This document shows, piece after piece, positions 18,046 to 27,714 of a stretch of DNA of 64,000 bases (position 1 is the first letter of the stretch; each line of letters opens with the position of its first letter). The notes beneath the pieces are model-generated. The model ran no database searches and was not told the origin of the DNA. It worked only from the letters and a program-made list of their open reading frames with translations. The position numbers were made by a program, and so were the translations under genes. The DNA is from Sulfitobacter delicatus (GTDB taxonomy: Bacteria > Pseudomonadota > Alphaproteobacteria > Rhodobacterales > Rhodobacteraceae): positions 55,068-119,067 of the forward strand of contig NZ_FNBP01000012.1 in NCBI RefSeq assembly GCF_900102535.1. The letters are read 5' to 3'.

Positions 18046-19929
18046 CTAGGAAGATTTTCGAACCGCTTCGTCTGACTGGAAGCCTTCGACCCAGCGGTAA
18101 ACGACACTACGCGCCATATCCTCGTCGCTGGCGACCAATGCCTCCCGCAGATCGCGCAGGATTGCGGCGATCTCAATTTCGTTCACCCCATTTTCGCGGG
18201 TCGAGAAAATCTTGGGGTGTTGGGTCCCGATTAAGCTGCCGCTGAGGGTCAACTCTTCGGTCATCTTTTCGCCGGGACGCAGGCCGGTGATCTCGATCTC
18301 GATATCCCCGTCGGGGTTCTCTTCGTCCCGCACCGTGTAGCCTGCGGTTTCGATGACTTGCCGGGCGAGCTTCAAGATTGGCACCGGCTTGCCCATATCC
18401 AAAACGAAGACTTCACCACCCTCGGCCTGTGCACCAGCTTGCAGCACCAACTGAACCGCCTCTTCCACCGTCATAAAATATCTTGCAACGCCACGATCGG
18501 TTACGGTCAGAGGGCCGCCGCGGCTCAACTGGTCTTGGAACAAGGGCACCACGGAGCCCGAAGAGCCCAGAACATTCCCGAAACGCACCATCGAATAGAT
18601 GACACCCCCTGGCCCGCCATACTTCCGCGCCATATCCTGCACCACCAACTCGGCCAGCCGCTTAGACCCGCCCATGATATTGGTTGGGCGCACAGCCTTG
18701 TCGGTAGAGATCAGGATAAACCGCTCAACCCCCGCCCGCGCGGCCTGTTCGGCAAGCGCTTGCGTGCCAAGCACATTGTTCACCAGTCCAGATAGCGGAT
18801 TTGCTTCGACCAACGGCACATGCTTGTAGGCTGCCGCATGCAGAACCACATCGACCGAATGGTCGGAGAAGACTTTGCGCAGCTGCCTTGTGTCAGTCAC
18901 CGTGCCGAGCACTGTCACGATCTCGATCCCAGTGCCTTCGGCCAACTGCCGCATTTCCATGTCAGTGTTGTAAAGCGCAAGCTCGCTCAGCTCGAAAAGC
19001 ACCAGCTTTGTGGGGCGACATTCCAAAACCTGTCGGCAGATTTCCGACCCGATTGACCCACCGGCCCCCGAAACAAAAACAACTTTTCCAGCGTAACAGG
19101 CTGTGCTTTCACCAATTGTCTGCGCAACTTCGTCGCGATTTAGAAACCTGCGCGGCGCAACTGGCGAAAGTTTGTCTACAAGCGCTTCTTCGCCAATCAA
19201 CTGCGCAAAAGAAGGCAGGGTCTGCACCTCCAGCCCCATTTTTTCGAGCCGCCGGGCAATCTGCGCTTGTTTAGGTGTGCTGAGCGAAGGAACCGCCAGC
19301 AGCACCCGGTTAATCTGCTTCTCCGCCACCAGTTCGGCGATACGCATGGGCGAATGCACTGGGAGCTTGGCAACGTTTAAGCCCTGCAGTGCAATATTGT
19401 CGTCTACAAACGCGATGGGCTCGATATTCTCATGCCCGCGCAGAGCTGAAACGAGTTGGGTACCGGTTGTACCAGCGCCGTAAATCAGAACACGGCAACG
19501 TGCGGCACCCTTGCGGTAAATCGCCAAAACCACCTGCAACAGCAGCGCGCGTGAAATAACGACGAATGAAAAGAAAATGGCGCCGAACATCACATGGACG
19601 CCAAATGGGTAGGTCACCCCCAACACCATTGATACGAGGAAGGATGTCATCGCCAATACTATGCCCAGTACAGCCGTGACCCCAACTGCCGCCGTCTCAT
19701 AGGCGTTTAATTGAATGCTACAAATCCCGAGCCATATTGAAGTTCCTGCCGCAACGATAAGCACATAGGGCAACACAGGGATATAGCCGGCCAGAGCATC
19801 AATGAGGCCGCTAGGAAGACCACGAAGTGCCAATGCAGAGATAATAGCGAGAATAACTAAGACTGAATCGACGGTCAGCAGGATGGCGCGCTTTTGCCGT
19901 TTGGTTAGCGACTTAATAAAGCTCAACAT
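18046..19929 (-). CDS. Membrane-bound nucleoside-diphosphate-sugar dehydratase/epimerase (FlaA1/CapD-like)
   Basis: A 627-residue protein with four N-terminal membrane helices (about residues 12-140), a first Rossmann-like CoA-binding-type domain (VLIYGAGTTGTQL) and the C-terminal catalytic SDR domain (VFVSGAGGSIGSEICRQ). This is the layout of WbpM/CapD/PglF enzymes that convert UDP-GlcNAc-type sugars for surface glycans. The ATG at 19929 has an AGGGGAAAG Shine-Dalgarno; the frame extends open to 19989 but that part is unconserved. Its neighbours, an initiating sugar transferase and an epimerase, support a role in repeat-unit synthesis. Confidence 0.9.
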   Translation of the reverse strand: MLSFIKSLTKRQKRAILLTVDSVLVILAIISALALRGLPSGLIDALAGYIPVLPYVLIVAAGTSIWLGICSIQLNAYETAAVGVTAVLGIVLAMTSFLVSMVLGVTYPFGVHVMFGAIFFSFVVISRALLLQVVLAIYRKGAARCRVLIYGAGTTGTQLVSALRGHENIEPIAFVDDNIALQGLNVAKLPVHSPMRIAELVAEKQINRVLLAVPSLSTPKQAQIARRLEKMGLEVQTLPSFAQLIGEEALVDKLSPVAPRRFLNRDEVAQTIGESTACYAGKVVFVSGAGGSIGSEICRQVLECRPTKLVLFELSELALYNTDMEMRQLAEGTGIEIVTVLGTVTDTRQLRKVFSDHSVDVVLHAAAYKHVPLVEANPLSGLVNNVLGTQALAEQAARAGVERFILISTDKAVRPTNIMGGSKRLAELVVQDMARKYGGPGGVIYSMVRFGNVLGSSGSVVPLFQDQLSRGGPLTVTDRGVARYFMTVEEAVQLVLQAGAQAEGGEVFVLDMGKPVPILKLARQVIETAGYTVRDEENPDGDIEIEITGLRPGEKMTEELTLSGSLIGTQHPKIFSTRENGVNEIEIAAILRDLREALVASDEDMARSVVYRWVEGFQSDEAVRKSS

Positions 19930-20172
19930 GGGCTTTCCCCTGCTCTTAGTAACACCATTTAAACAATCAATAATGATCGGGTCCGGCAATATCGGACCAG
20001 CTGCCGCAATGGCAACATTCTCGCGCCGCGCCCAATGCCCGACCTTTTCGAGAAATTCAATTTTTTTCGAATCTTAATCATCCCCGATGCAACCTGCACA
20101 ATGGCATGGCTTTACAGAAAAAACCAGAGCCTGCTCAAAAGCTTGGGCGGCAACCTGCCGCGGAATGCCGCG

Positions 20173-20784
20173 CTAACGCCGTTTAAACAGATTGCCGATT
20201 GTCTGGAATACGAGGTCAAAATCATAGCAGGTGCTTTGGTGACGCTGGTAAATCAGATCAAGGCGCGCTTTCCGGGGAACGCAGATCCGGCAATAGACGG
20301 CGTCAGTTTCCTCGGGGGTCTTACAACGCTCTAACAACCGATCTTCGTGCTTGTGAAACCGGATCGTCGCCAAACCGGTCACGCCGGGACGCGACTGAAG
20401 CACCTGACCGTAAATATCCGGGAAACGCTCCACATACTCACGCAACGGTGGACGCGGGCCGACAAAGCTCAGATCACCCCTTAGGATATTCCACAACTGC
20501 GGAAATTCATCCAACCGGCGTTTGCGCAGCCAAGCGCCTGTCGGCGTGATCCGCGCGCTTTTGTTTCCCCCAGAAACGCCCTGATCCCCTTCGACAACCG
20601 TCATCGTGCGAAGTTTCCACAAGTTGAAGCTCTGCTCCGGTGTCTTCATCCGTTCGGCGACATGAAACAGCGGTCGGCCTTCTTTTAGCAGAAGCCAGAT
20701 CACCAGTCCCAGCAAGATCGGACCTAGGATGATGACAAGAAGGCTGGCGAAAAACAGATCAAAGATGCGTTTACGCCAAGTCAT
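20173..20784 (-). CDS. Initiating sugar (phosphoglycosyl) transferase
   Basis: A 203-residue monotopic phosphoglycosyl transferase. The N-terminal helix RIFDLFFASLLVIILGPILL (residues 5-24) is followed by FNLWKLRTM, RKRRLDEFPQLWNILRGDLS and FVGPRPPLREYV, the catalytic-core signatures of the bacterial sugar transferase family. It transfers a sugar-1-phosphate to undecaprenyl phosphate at the inner membrane to start a polysaccharide repeat. It lies 10 bases downstream of the epimerase gene; the longer frame to 20910 overlaps that gene and is not used. Confidence 0.9.
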   Translation of the reverse strand: MTWRKRIFDLFFASLLVIILGPILLGLVIWLLLKEGRPLFHVAERMKTPEQSFNLWKLRTMTVVEGDQGVSGGNKSARITPTGAWLRKRRLDEFPQLWNILRGDLSFVGPRPPLREYVERFPDIYGQVLQSRPGVTGLATIRFHKHEDRLLERCKTPEETDAVYCRICVPRKARLDLIYQRHQSTCYDFDLVFQTIGNLFKRR

Positions 20785-20794
20785 TGGGTAGAGC

Positions 20795-21667
20795 TCATGA
20801 GTGGTTACGGTCCTTCTGCCACTCGCCGACCAATCCGGAAGGGCTTTCGTTTTCTGGCGCAAAATCCACAAGGCGTTCAAGCATATTCGTGTCGAACTGC
20901 ACTTCGGCAATACTGCCCTCCGCCGCCGGGCGAGGCTCCCACGGCAAACCCGCGGCGTCGAGCAACGCCCCCATCTCTACCGCACCCGGGGCCGAGAGAT
21001 TCAGCACTGACGGAAGCTCATTGCTCGCGCACAGGCGGTGAAGCACCCGAGCAAAGGTAACAGGCCCGATATAGCTGCGACGCGGGGTGCGTCCGTCTGG
21101 GAACTGGTCAATTTGCATGCCGGGGCGCCAACCGCCCAAGATTGCATCAGCGCCTGCGACATTCCCGATGCGTAGAACGGTTGTGCCTGTCACCCCGCGG
21201 GCGAGCACGGTCTGCTCCATCTCCAGCTTTGCACGTCCATATTCAGACAGCGGCGTAGGCTCATCGGTTTCTCTAAGCATCCCCCCCCGGGCGCCGTAGA
21301 CCGCCGCAGATGAGGCAAAAAATACCCGCGGCACCGCGGCTTCTTGGGCCAGTTCCAAAGTCGCAAGCGCGAGATTGGCATTCTCGCTCAAAAGTGCGCC
21401 GCTGCGCTTCGCAGCGGCAGGGGTCACGCCAGCAAGACAGATGATCGCTCGGACACCCCGCGCAGCGGACAGGGCCGTGTCAGACGCAGCCCCGCCCGGT
21501 TTCGGAAGCTCAAAAGGAATAAATCCGGGGATCGGTCGGCGACTATGACAGCGCAACTCCCCTGCCACCGGCCAGTGCCGGCGCAACATGCCCCCCAATT
21601 GCCCGGACGCGCCAATCACCAGCACGTCACCCGTTTGCTCGCTATCCGTAGAAGTCATTGACGCCAT
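20795..21667 (-). CDS. NAD-dependent epimerase/dehydratase family protein
   Basis: A 290-residue extended SDR with the NAD-binding loop VLVIGASGQLGGMLRRHW near the N-terminus, the catalytic YGRAKLEME (YxxxK), and RIGNVAGADAILGG. It probably modifies a nucleotide sugar for the adjacent polysaccharide genes. Starts at 21679 (GTG), 21667 (ATG) and 21658 (ATG) are all possible; AGGA lies just upstream of the first. It diverges from the Wza-like gene across about 140 bases that must hold both promoters. Confidence 0.82.
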   Translation of the reverse strand: MASMTSTDSEQTGDVLVIGASGQLGGMLRRHWPVAGELRCHSRRPIPGFIPFELPKPGGAASDTALSAARGVRAIICLAGVTPAAAKRSGALLSENANLALATLELAQEAAVPRVFFASSAAVYGARGGMLRETDEPTPLSEYGRAKLEMEQTVLARGVTGTTVLRIGNVAGADAILGGWRPGMQIDQFPDGRTPRRSYIGPVTFARVLHRLCASNELPSVLNLSAPGAVEMGALLDAAGLPWEPRPAAEGSIAEVQFDTNMLERLVDFAPENESPSGLVGEWQKDRNHS

Positions 21668-21811
21668 AGGTCTAGTCACTATCCTGTCGCGGTGAGAACT
21701 CCAATGGGGGTGGGTTCAAATCAGCCTTTACCACCACCGATTCCCCACTGCATACAGGCGGGGCCAAACCGGTTCACCGGGATAAAACATAAGAAAGCGG
21801 TCGCGCGACAT

Positions 21812-22930
21812 ATGAAGCAAGTATCCAAGCTTTTCCTGACGGCTCTGATGGCACTGACCCTCGCGGCCTGTGGCTCTCTGCCCCGCGGCGCAGCCATCGA
21901 AAAAGAAGTCACGCAGGATGCCACGGCACCCGAATCCGATATCGCGGTTTACCCCGTAACCCGCGCCTTTCTTCCCAGTATCGCGCAATGGCCCCGGACG
22001 GGTGAAGCCCGGCACGGCTGGATTGGCGCGAGCCGCGGGTCAAACGCGCAAGTCATTCGTCCCGGAGACCGGTTGGATCTACTGGTCTGGGACAGCGGCG
22101 ATAATTCACTGCTCACAACACCCGCTCAACAGGTAGCGAACCTCTCGGGCATCCGGGTGTCAGAGAGCGGAACGATCTTTGTGCCCTATGTAGGCAATAT
22201 CCGGGTTTCGGGCCGCACACCGGGATCTGCACGCTCCCTGCTGCAACGACGGCTTGAGGCGATCGTCCCCTCAGCACAGGTACAGCTTGCGATGACCGAA
22301 GGTCGTGGCAATTCGGTTGACCTGGTCGGCGGGGTCAGCCGCCCGGGCAATATCCTGATGCCCGACAACAACTTCACGGTTCTGGCCGCGATCTCAGCAG
22401 GCGGCGGGGTGCAAAACAATCTCGAAAACCCGCAGGTTAAGCTGCTGCGTGGCTCGAAAATCTATGCCACATCAGTCGCGGAGCTTTACGAAAACCCGCA
22501 TCTCGACACGCGGCTAATTGGCGGCGACAAACTGATCATCGAAGAAGACCGCCGTTACTTCTTGTCGCTTGGTGCGGCGGGCCGCGAAGCGCAATTCCCC
22601 TTCAACCGCGATGACGTCTCGGCGCTGGACGCGCTGGCCATCATTGGTGGTGTGAACGACTCTCGCGCCAATCCCGAAGGCATCCTTATCCTGCGCGAAT
22701 ACCCCGCCAGCGCGATCAGCGCAGGGGTCCGCGGACCGCGTCGGACGCGGGTGGTCTTCACCCTCGACCTGACCACCTCTGACGGGCTCTTCTCCGCGCG
22801 GAACTTCTATATCCAGTCCGGCGATCTGGTACTGGCAACCGAAAGCCCGCTGACCGATACCCGCACCATTCTCGGCATTGTTGGATCGGTCTTCGGGCTG
22901 GTGAATACCGCGGGCAATCTGGGCAACTGA
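21812..22930 (+). CDS. Polysaccharide export lipoprotein (Wza/KpsD-like)
   Basis: A 372-residue outer-membrane lipoprotein: signal with lipobox LAAC and GSLPRG at about residues 18-26, then the polysaccharide-export domain (VIRPGDRLDLLVWDSGD), and two SLBB-type segments (VDLVGGVSRPGNILMPD and LSLGAAGREAQFPF). It should form the octameric outer-membrane channel for the polymer made by neighbouring genes. The ATG at 21812 is chosen for the signal peptide; the frame opens further upstream at 21692. No Wzc-type co-polymerase gene is in the window. Confidence 0.9.
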   Translation: MKQVSKLFLTALMALTLAACGSLPRGAAIEKEVTQDATAPESDIAVYPVTRAFLPSIAQWPRTGEARHGWIGASRGSNAQVIRPGDRLDLLVWDSGDNSLLTTPAQQVANLSGIRVSESGTIFVPYVGNIRVSGRTPGSARSLLQRRLEAIVPSAQVQLAMTEGRGNSVDLVGGVSRPGNILMPDNNFTVLAAISAGGGVQNNLENPQVKLLRGSKIYATSVAELYENPHLDTRLIGGDKLIIEEDRRYFLSLGAAGREAQFPFNRDDVSALDALAIIGGVNDSRANPEGILILREYPASAISAGVRGPRRTRVVFTLDLTTSDGLFSARNFYIQSGDLVLATESPLTDTRTILGIVGSVFGLVNTAGNLGN

Positions 22931-22938
22931 TCCCAGCC

Positions 22939-22965
22939 AGATCGGCGCATCCTTTGCGCCGATCT
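22939..22965. terminator. Hairpin between convergent Wza-like and glycosyltransferase genes
   Basis: An 11-bp perfect stem (22939-22949 with 22955-22965) sits between the two convergent stops and overlaps the last bases of the glycosyltransferase gene. It lacks a long T run, so bidirectional termination is probable rather than proven. Confidence 0.55.
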
Positions 22966-24208
22966 AGCTAATCCGCTTGTCCTCAGGCACCAACGCGTTG
23001 ATCTGCCTGATATGCTCGGGCAGACAACGGGTGAGGAAATCATAATTCTCAACCACATGCGCCCGCGCCGCCTGGCCAAGATGCGCATGGCCCTCTGGCC
23101 GCGCGACCACGTCGACAACCTGGGCGGCGAGCGCGTCCGGATTGAAGAAATCAACCAGCATCCCCGTTTCCCCATGGGTCAGCGCTTCGCGCACCGGAGC
23201 GACATCCGCCGCGACAATAGTGGCTCCCATCGACATGGCTTCCAACAAGGACCATGACAGCACGAATGGCATCGTCAGATAGATGTGACAGCGGCTGATC
23301 TGCACGAGCTTTTGAAACTCGGGGTAAGGCACCTTGCCGACAAAATGCACCCGGTCCCAATCGACCTCTTGCCCGACCTTGGCCGCCATCTCGCCGCGCA
23401 GTCCACCGGGATGGTCGCTCTGTTTGCCATAGGACACGTCGTTGCCGCCAACGATCACCACCCGCGCATTAGGCCGCTCCCGCAAGATGCGCGGCAGGGC
23501 CTGCATCATGATGTGAAAGCCGCGCGCTTTCTCCAGATTGCGCGCGACATAGGTGATGATCTCATCGTCGCGGGTAACGGGCCGCGCCAAACGGCCAAGA
23601 CGCAGGCTGACCTTAGGATCAGGCAAAAGCTTGTCGGTCCGGATACCGTCATGGCAGACGTAAATCTTGTCGTGAAAGCTCTTCGGAAAACGGTCACGCT
23701 GCCAATACGTCGGGCAGTGCCCCAAATCGACCGTCTCGATATTCGCCAGCGGCACGAGATTGCGCGCGTGGTTCAGATAGGGCGCATGTTCCGAGATCGG
23801 CTCCTCCGGGTCAAACCCCACCATCCCGCCGGTCATGTTGTAGTAGTATTCAAAGTAGCCGATGATCGGCACATCAGGCCAAAGCTGCTTGAAAAAGGTC
23901 AGTTCCCCCCACCCCACATGGCCGATGATGATATCGGGGCGAAAGCCTTCCTTGGCTTCAATCTGCTGCGCCGCAGTTACCGCCCCAAAACCGCTGCCCG
24001 CGGCCTCTTCCCAGACCTTCGAGAGACCATAGGCTTTTCCATCAGGGCGGTGATGGGGGCGGTAGATGCGTGTCTCTACTCCCGGTATCTGTGGCGCATC
24101 GCGTCGCTGCGTCAGAAAATAGATCCGGTGTCCGCCCGCCTGCGCCAACCATTGCACCAACTCCCGGTACTGGCCGGGCATGTTCTGATGCACAAAGAGA
24201 AAATTCAT
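22964..24208 (-). CDS. Family 4 glycosyltransferase
   Basis: A 414-residue GT-B enzyme. It begins NFLFVHQNMPGQYRELVQWL; the C-terminal GT4 donor domain carries ITYVARNLEKARGFHIMMQALP and the EX7E-like region around SWSLLEAMSMGATIVAADVAPVRE (here split across residues 330-350). It probably adds a sugar to the surface polysaccharide. It is convergent with the Wza-like gene and divergent from ade. Donor and acceptor cannot be told from sequence. Confidence 0.87.
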   Translation of the reverse strand: MNFLFVHQNMPGQYRELVQWLAQAGGHRIYFLTQRRDAPQIPGVETRIYRPHHRPDGKAYGLSKVWEEAAGSGFGAVTAAQQIEAKEGFRPDIIIGHVGWGELTFFKQLWPDVPIIGYFEYYYNMTGGMVGFDPEEPISEHAPYLNHARNLVPLANIETVDLGHCPTYWQRDRFPKSFHDKIYVCHDGIRTDKLLPDPKVSLRLGRLARPVTRDDEIITYVARNLEKARGFHIMMQALPRILRERPNARVVIVGGNDVSYGKQSDHPGGLRGEMAAKVGQEVDWDRVHFVGKVPYPEFQKLVQISRCHIYLTMPFVLSWSLLEAMSMGATIVAADVAPVREALTHGETGMLVDFFNPDALAAQVVDVVARPEGHAHLGQAARAHVVENYDFLTRCLPEHIRQINALVPEDKRIS

Positions 24209-24256
24209 CCGTAGTCCTGCTCTTGCCTTGCGCCCCAGTTAGCCGCAAGCGCGCAC

Positions 24257-24287
24257 CTCTGGCAACCAGAGCGGGCGTTTCGCCCGC
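24257..24287 (+). promoter_or_regulatory. Two adjoining hairpins in the ade leader
   Basis: Two inverted repeats stand between the divergent glycosyltransferase and ade: a 6-bp stem at 24257-24271 and a 7-bp stem at 24271-24287. They lie 20-65 bases before the adenine deaminase start and could form a structured 5' leader. I do not recognise a known riboswitch class. Confidence 0.35.
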
Positions 24288-24321
24288 TTGAACCTCCCAC
24301 ACACCTATGTCACCTTGCGAC

Positions 24322-26124
24322 ATGACAGATAAAACGTTCCCCTCTTGGCCCGATGTGGCCGCACAATTGGTCGAAGTCGCCGCCGGACGGCGCGCTGCTG
24401 ACACGATCATCACCGGTGGCATCTGGGTCAATGTCCATACCCGCGAATGCCTGCCCGACCATGACATCGCCATCTCTGCCGGGCGCATCGCCTTTGTCGG
24501 CCCCGACGCCAGCCATTGCCGCGGCGACGATACCCGCACGATTGAAGCGCAGGGCCGCTATATGGTCCCCGGCCTCTGCGACGGGCATATGCATATCGAA
24601 AGCACCATGCTCACCCCGGCTGAGTTCGCCCGCGCCGTGATCCCGCATGGCACGACATCGGCCTTCACCGACCCGCATGAGATCGCCAATGTGCTGGGCT
24701 TGAACGGCGTGCGCATGATGCATGACGAAGCGCTGATGCAGCCCATCAACATCTTCACCCAAATGCCCTCCTGCGCGCCCTCCGCGCCGGGGTTGGAAAC
24801 CACCGGTTTTAGGATCACCGCCGAGGATGTGGCCGAGGCCATGGCATGGCCCGGCATTGTCGGCTTGGGCGAGATGATGAACTTTCCGGGCGTCAGCAAC
24901 GGCGACCCGCAGATGCTGGCCGAGATCGCCGCAACCCAACGCGCGAACAAGACCGTCGGCGGCCACTACGCCTCGCCCGACCTTGGCCCCGCTTTTGCCG
25001 CATATGTCGCGGGCGGGCCTGCGGATGACCATGAAGGCACCTGCGAGGCCGACGCCGTGGCGCGAATGCGCCAAGGCATGCGGTCGATGATCCGACTGGG
25101 CTCGGCATGGTATGACGTGAAGACCCAGATCACCGCGATCACGGAAAAAGGTCTCGATCCGCGCAATATGATCCTCTGCACCGATGACAGCCACTCGGGC
25201 ACAATCACCAACGAAGGCCACATGAACCGCGTCGTGCGCCATGCCATCGACTGCGGCTGCGACCCGCTGGTCGCGCTGCAAATGGCAACGATCAACACCG
25301 CGACGCATTTCGGGCTGGAACGCGAGATTGGCTCGCTGACACCGGGCCGCCGCGCCGATGTCATCTTGACCTCGGACCTCAAAACCTTCCCCGTAGAGAC
25401 GGTGATTGCCCGGGGCGAAGTCGTGGCCGAAGACGGCAAATGCCTCGCCGACTGCCCGCACTTCGACTGGCCCGACATGGCGCGCCAGACCGTGAACATG
25501 GCGCGCGACCTCTCGGCCGAGGATTTCGACATCCCCGCCCCCGAGGGCGCCAATGCCGTCACCGCCAACGTCATCGGCGTGGTGGAAAACCAAGCCCCGA
25601 CCCGCGCGCTCAAATTCGAACTGCCCGTCACCGAAGGCCGCGTGCAAGCCACCGGCGAAGTCTGCCAGATCGCATTGGTCGAACGCCACCGCGCCACCGA
25701 CACCGTGACCAACGCCTTTGTTTCCGGCTTCGGCTACGAGGGCCGCATGGCCATGGCCTCCACCGTCGCGCATGATAGCCACCATATGATCGTTGTGGGC
25801 ACCGATGCCGAGCAGATGGCCTTGGCCGCGAACCGACTGCGCGAAGTCGGCGGCGGCATCACCATCTTCCGCGAAGGCGAAGAACTGGCGCTCGTCGCCC
25901 TGCCAATTGCCGGGCTGATGTCCGACCGCCCTGCCGCCGAGGTTGCCGCCGATGCCGACCGTCTCGTGCAGGCGATGGTCGACTGTGGATGCAAGCTGAA
26001 CAACGCCTATATGCAGCACTCGCTACTGGCCCTCGTCGTGATCCCGGAACTGCGGATCTCGGACCTTGGGCTGGTCGATGTGCAGAAATTTGAAATTATT
26101 CCATTGTTAGAGCCGCAAACATGA
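24322..26124 (+). CDS. ade: Adenine deaminase
   Basis: A 600-residue amidohydrolase of the Ade family that converts adenine to hypoxanthine and ammonia. The metal-binding motif is in VPGLCDGHMHIESTMLTPAEF (about residues 84-104); GTTSAFTDPHEIANV and LCTDDSHSGTI give further metal ligands. The C-terminal domain ends with LVVIPELRISDLGLVD. ATGs at 24307 and 24322 are both usable. Its stop overlaps amn by four bases (ATGA), linking two purine-salvage enzymes. Confidence 0.94.
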   Translation: MTDKTFPSWPDVAAQLVEVAAGRRAADTIITGGIWVNVHTRECLPDHDIAISAGRIAFVGPDASHCRGDDTRTIEAQGRYMVPGLCDGHMHIESTMLTPAEFARAVIPHGTTSAFTDPHEIANVLGLNGVRMMHDEALMQPINIFTQMPSCAPSAPGLETTGFRITAEDVAEAMAWPGIVGLGEMMNFPGVSNGDPQMLAEIAATQRANKTVGGHYASPDLGPAFAAYVAGGPADDHEGTCEADAVARMRQGMRSMIRLGSAWYDVKTQITAITEKGLDPRNMILCTDDSHSGTITNEGHMNRVVRHAIDCGCDPLVALQMATINTATHFGLEREIGSLTPGRRADVILTSDLKTFPVETVIARGEVVAEDGKCLADCPHFDWPDMARQTVNMARDLSAEDFDIPAPEGANAVTANVIGVVENQAPTRALKFELPVTEGRVQATGEVCQIALVERHRATDTVTNAFVSGFGYEGRMAMASTVAHDSHHMIVVGTDAEQMALAANRLREVGGGITIFREGEELALVALPIAGLMSDRPAAEVAADADRLVQAMVDCGCKLNNAYMQHSLLALVVIPELRISDLGLVDVQKFEIIPLLEPQT

Positions 26125-27584
26125 GCACCATCCTGACCCCGGACGCCCCGCACCCCGAAGAGTTCCGCGACGCCACCGCCGCCGTGGACCGTTTGACCGA
26201 GCTTTACCACAGCGCCACCCAGTTCCTGCGCGACGGCTTTGCCAAGGCGATGCAAAGCAGCGCGCCCGAGGCCCGCATCCGCGCTTTCTACCCGGAGGTG
26301 CGCTTTCGCACGTCGTCCTATGCGCAGGTCGACACCCGGCTGTCTTTTGGCCATGTCTCCTCGCCCGGCAGCTTTTCCGCGACGATCACCCGGCCTGATC
26401 TGTTCCGGAACTACCTGATCCAGCAGATCGGCCTCCTGATCGAAAACCACGACCAGCCGGTGATCATCGGCCCCTCGACCACGCCGATCCCGGTCCATTT
26501 CGCCATGGGCGGCGACAATGCGATGAACGTCCCCCAAGAAGGCGCGGCGGAGTTCACCCTGCGCGATGTCTTTGATGTGCCGGACCTCAGCACCACCAAT
26601 GATGACATCGTCAACGGCACCTTCGTCCCCGAAGACGACATCCGCCCCCTTGCCCCCTTTACCGCACAGCGCGTCGATTATTCGCTCGCCCGCCTGTCGC
26701 ACTACACGGCGACCGACGCTGAGCATTTCCAAGCCCATGTGCTCTTTACCAACTACCAGTTCTACGTCACCGAGTTCGAGCAATACGCCCGCGCCATGCT
26801 GCGCGATCCCGAGAGCGGCTACACCTCCTTTGTCTCCACCGGCAATGCCGAGATCAGCGACCCCGACGCGCCGTTGCCCGAGACGCTGAAGACGCCGCAG
26901 ATGCCGACCTACCACCTCAAACGCGCCGATGGGTCGGGCATCACGCTGGTCAACATCGGCGTTGGCCCCTCCAACGCCAAAACGGCGACGGACCACATCG
27001 CCGTGCTGCGCCCGCATGCCTGGCTGATGGTTGGCCATTGTGCGGGTCTGCGCAACACGCAGGCTTTGGGCGATTTCGTTCTGGCCCACGGCTACCTGCG
27101 CGAAGACCATGTGCTTGACGACGATCTGCCAGTCTGGGTGCCGATCCCAGCGTTGGCCGAAATTCAAATCGCACTGGAGCAGTCGGTGGCCCAAGTCACC
27201 CAGCTGGAGGGCTATGAGCTGAAACGCATCATGCGCACCGGCACCGTCGCCACGATTGACAACCGCAACTGGGAACTGCGCGATCAGTCCGGCCCGGTGC
27301 AACGCCTGAGCCAATCCCGCGCCATCGCGCTGGATATGGAAAGCGCCACAATCGCCGCCAACGGTTACCGCTTCCGGGTGCCTTACGGCACGCTGCTCTG
27401 CGTGTCGGACAAACCGCTGCATGGGGAATTGAAGCTGCCGGGCATGGCGTCGGACTTCTACAAAACCCAAGTGGCACGTCATTTGATGATCGGCATTCGG
27501 GCGATGGAGCTGTTGCGACGCATGCCGTTGGAGCGTATCCATAGCCGGAAACTGCGGTCCTTCGACGAAACCGCTTTCCTGTAA
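26121..27584 (+). CDS. amn: AMP nucleosidase
   Basis: A 487-residue protein matching AMP nucleosidase, which splits AMP into adenine and ribose-5-phosphate. Its N-terminal substrate domain includes RFRTSSYAQVDTRLSFGHVS; the C-terminal phosphorylase-like domain includes WLMVGHCAGLRNTQALGDFV and DMESATIAANGYRFRVPYGT. Translationally coupled to ade by an ATGA overlap, so adenine released here can be deaminated at once. Full length. Confidence 0.94.
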   Translation: MSTILTPDAPHPEEFRDATAAVDRLTELYHSATQFLRDGFAKAMQSSAPEARIRAFYPEVRFRTSSYAQVDTRLSFGHVSSPGSFSATITRPDLFRNYLIQQIGLLIENHDQPVIIGPSTTPIPVHFAMGGDNAMNVPQEGAAEFTLRDVFDVPDLSTTNDDIVNGTFVPEDDIRPLAPFTAQRVDYSLARLSHYTATDAEHFQAHVLFTNYQFYVTEFEQYARAMLRDPESGYTSFVSTGNAEISDPDAPLPETLKTPQMPTYHLKRADGSGITLVNIGVGPSNAKTATDHIAVLRPHAWLMVGHCAGLRNTQALGDFVLAHGYLREDHVLDDDLPVWVPIPALAEIQIALEQSVAQVTQLEGYELKRIMRTGTVATIDNRNWELRDQSGPVQRLSQSRAIALDMESATIAANGYRFRVPYGTLLCVSDKPLHGELKLPGMASDFYKTQVARHLMIGIRAMELLRRMPLERIHSRKLRSFDETAFL

Positions 27585-27714
27585 GGGCAAAAACAGCAGA
27601 AAATCGCATGTTTTCGTGTTTTCGGCACCACAATTCGTTGTGTTATGCCACAACATACCGTTACATTCTGCCCTAGAGGCCCTAAAAAACGGGCAGTCCA
27701 AGGAGATAAAAAAC

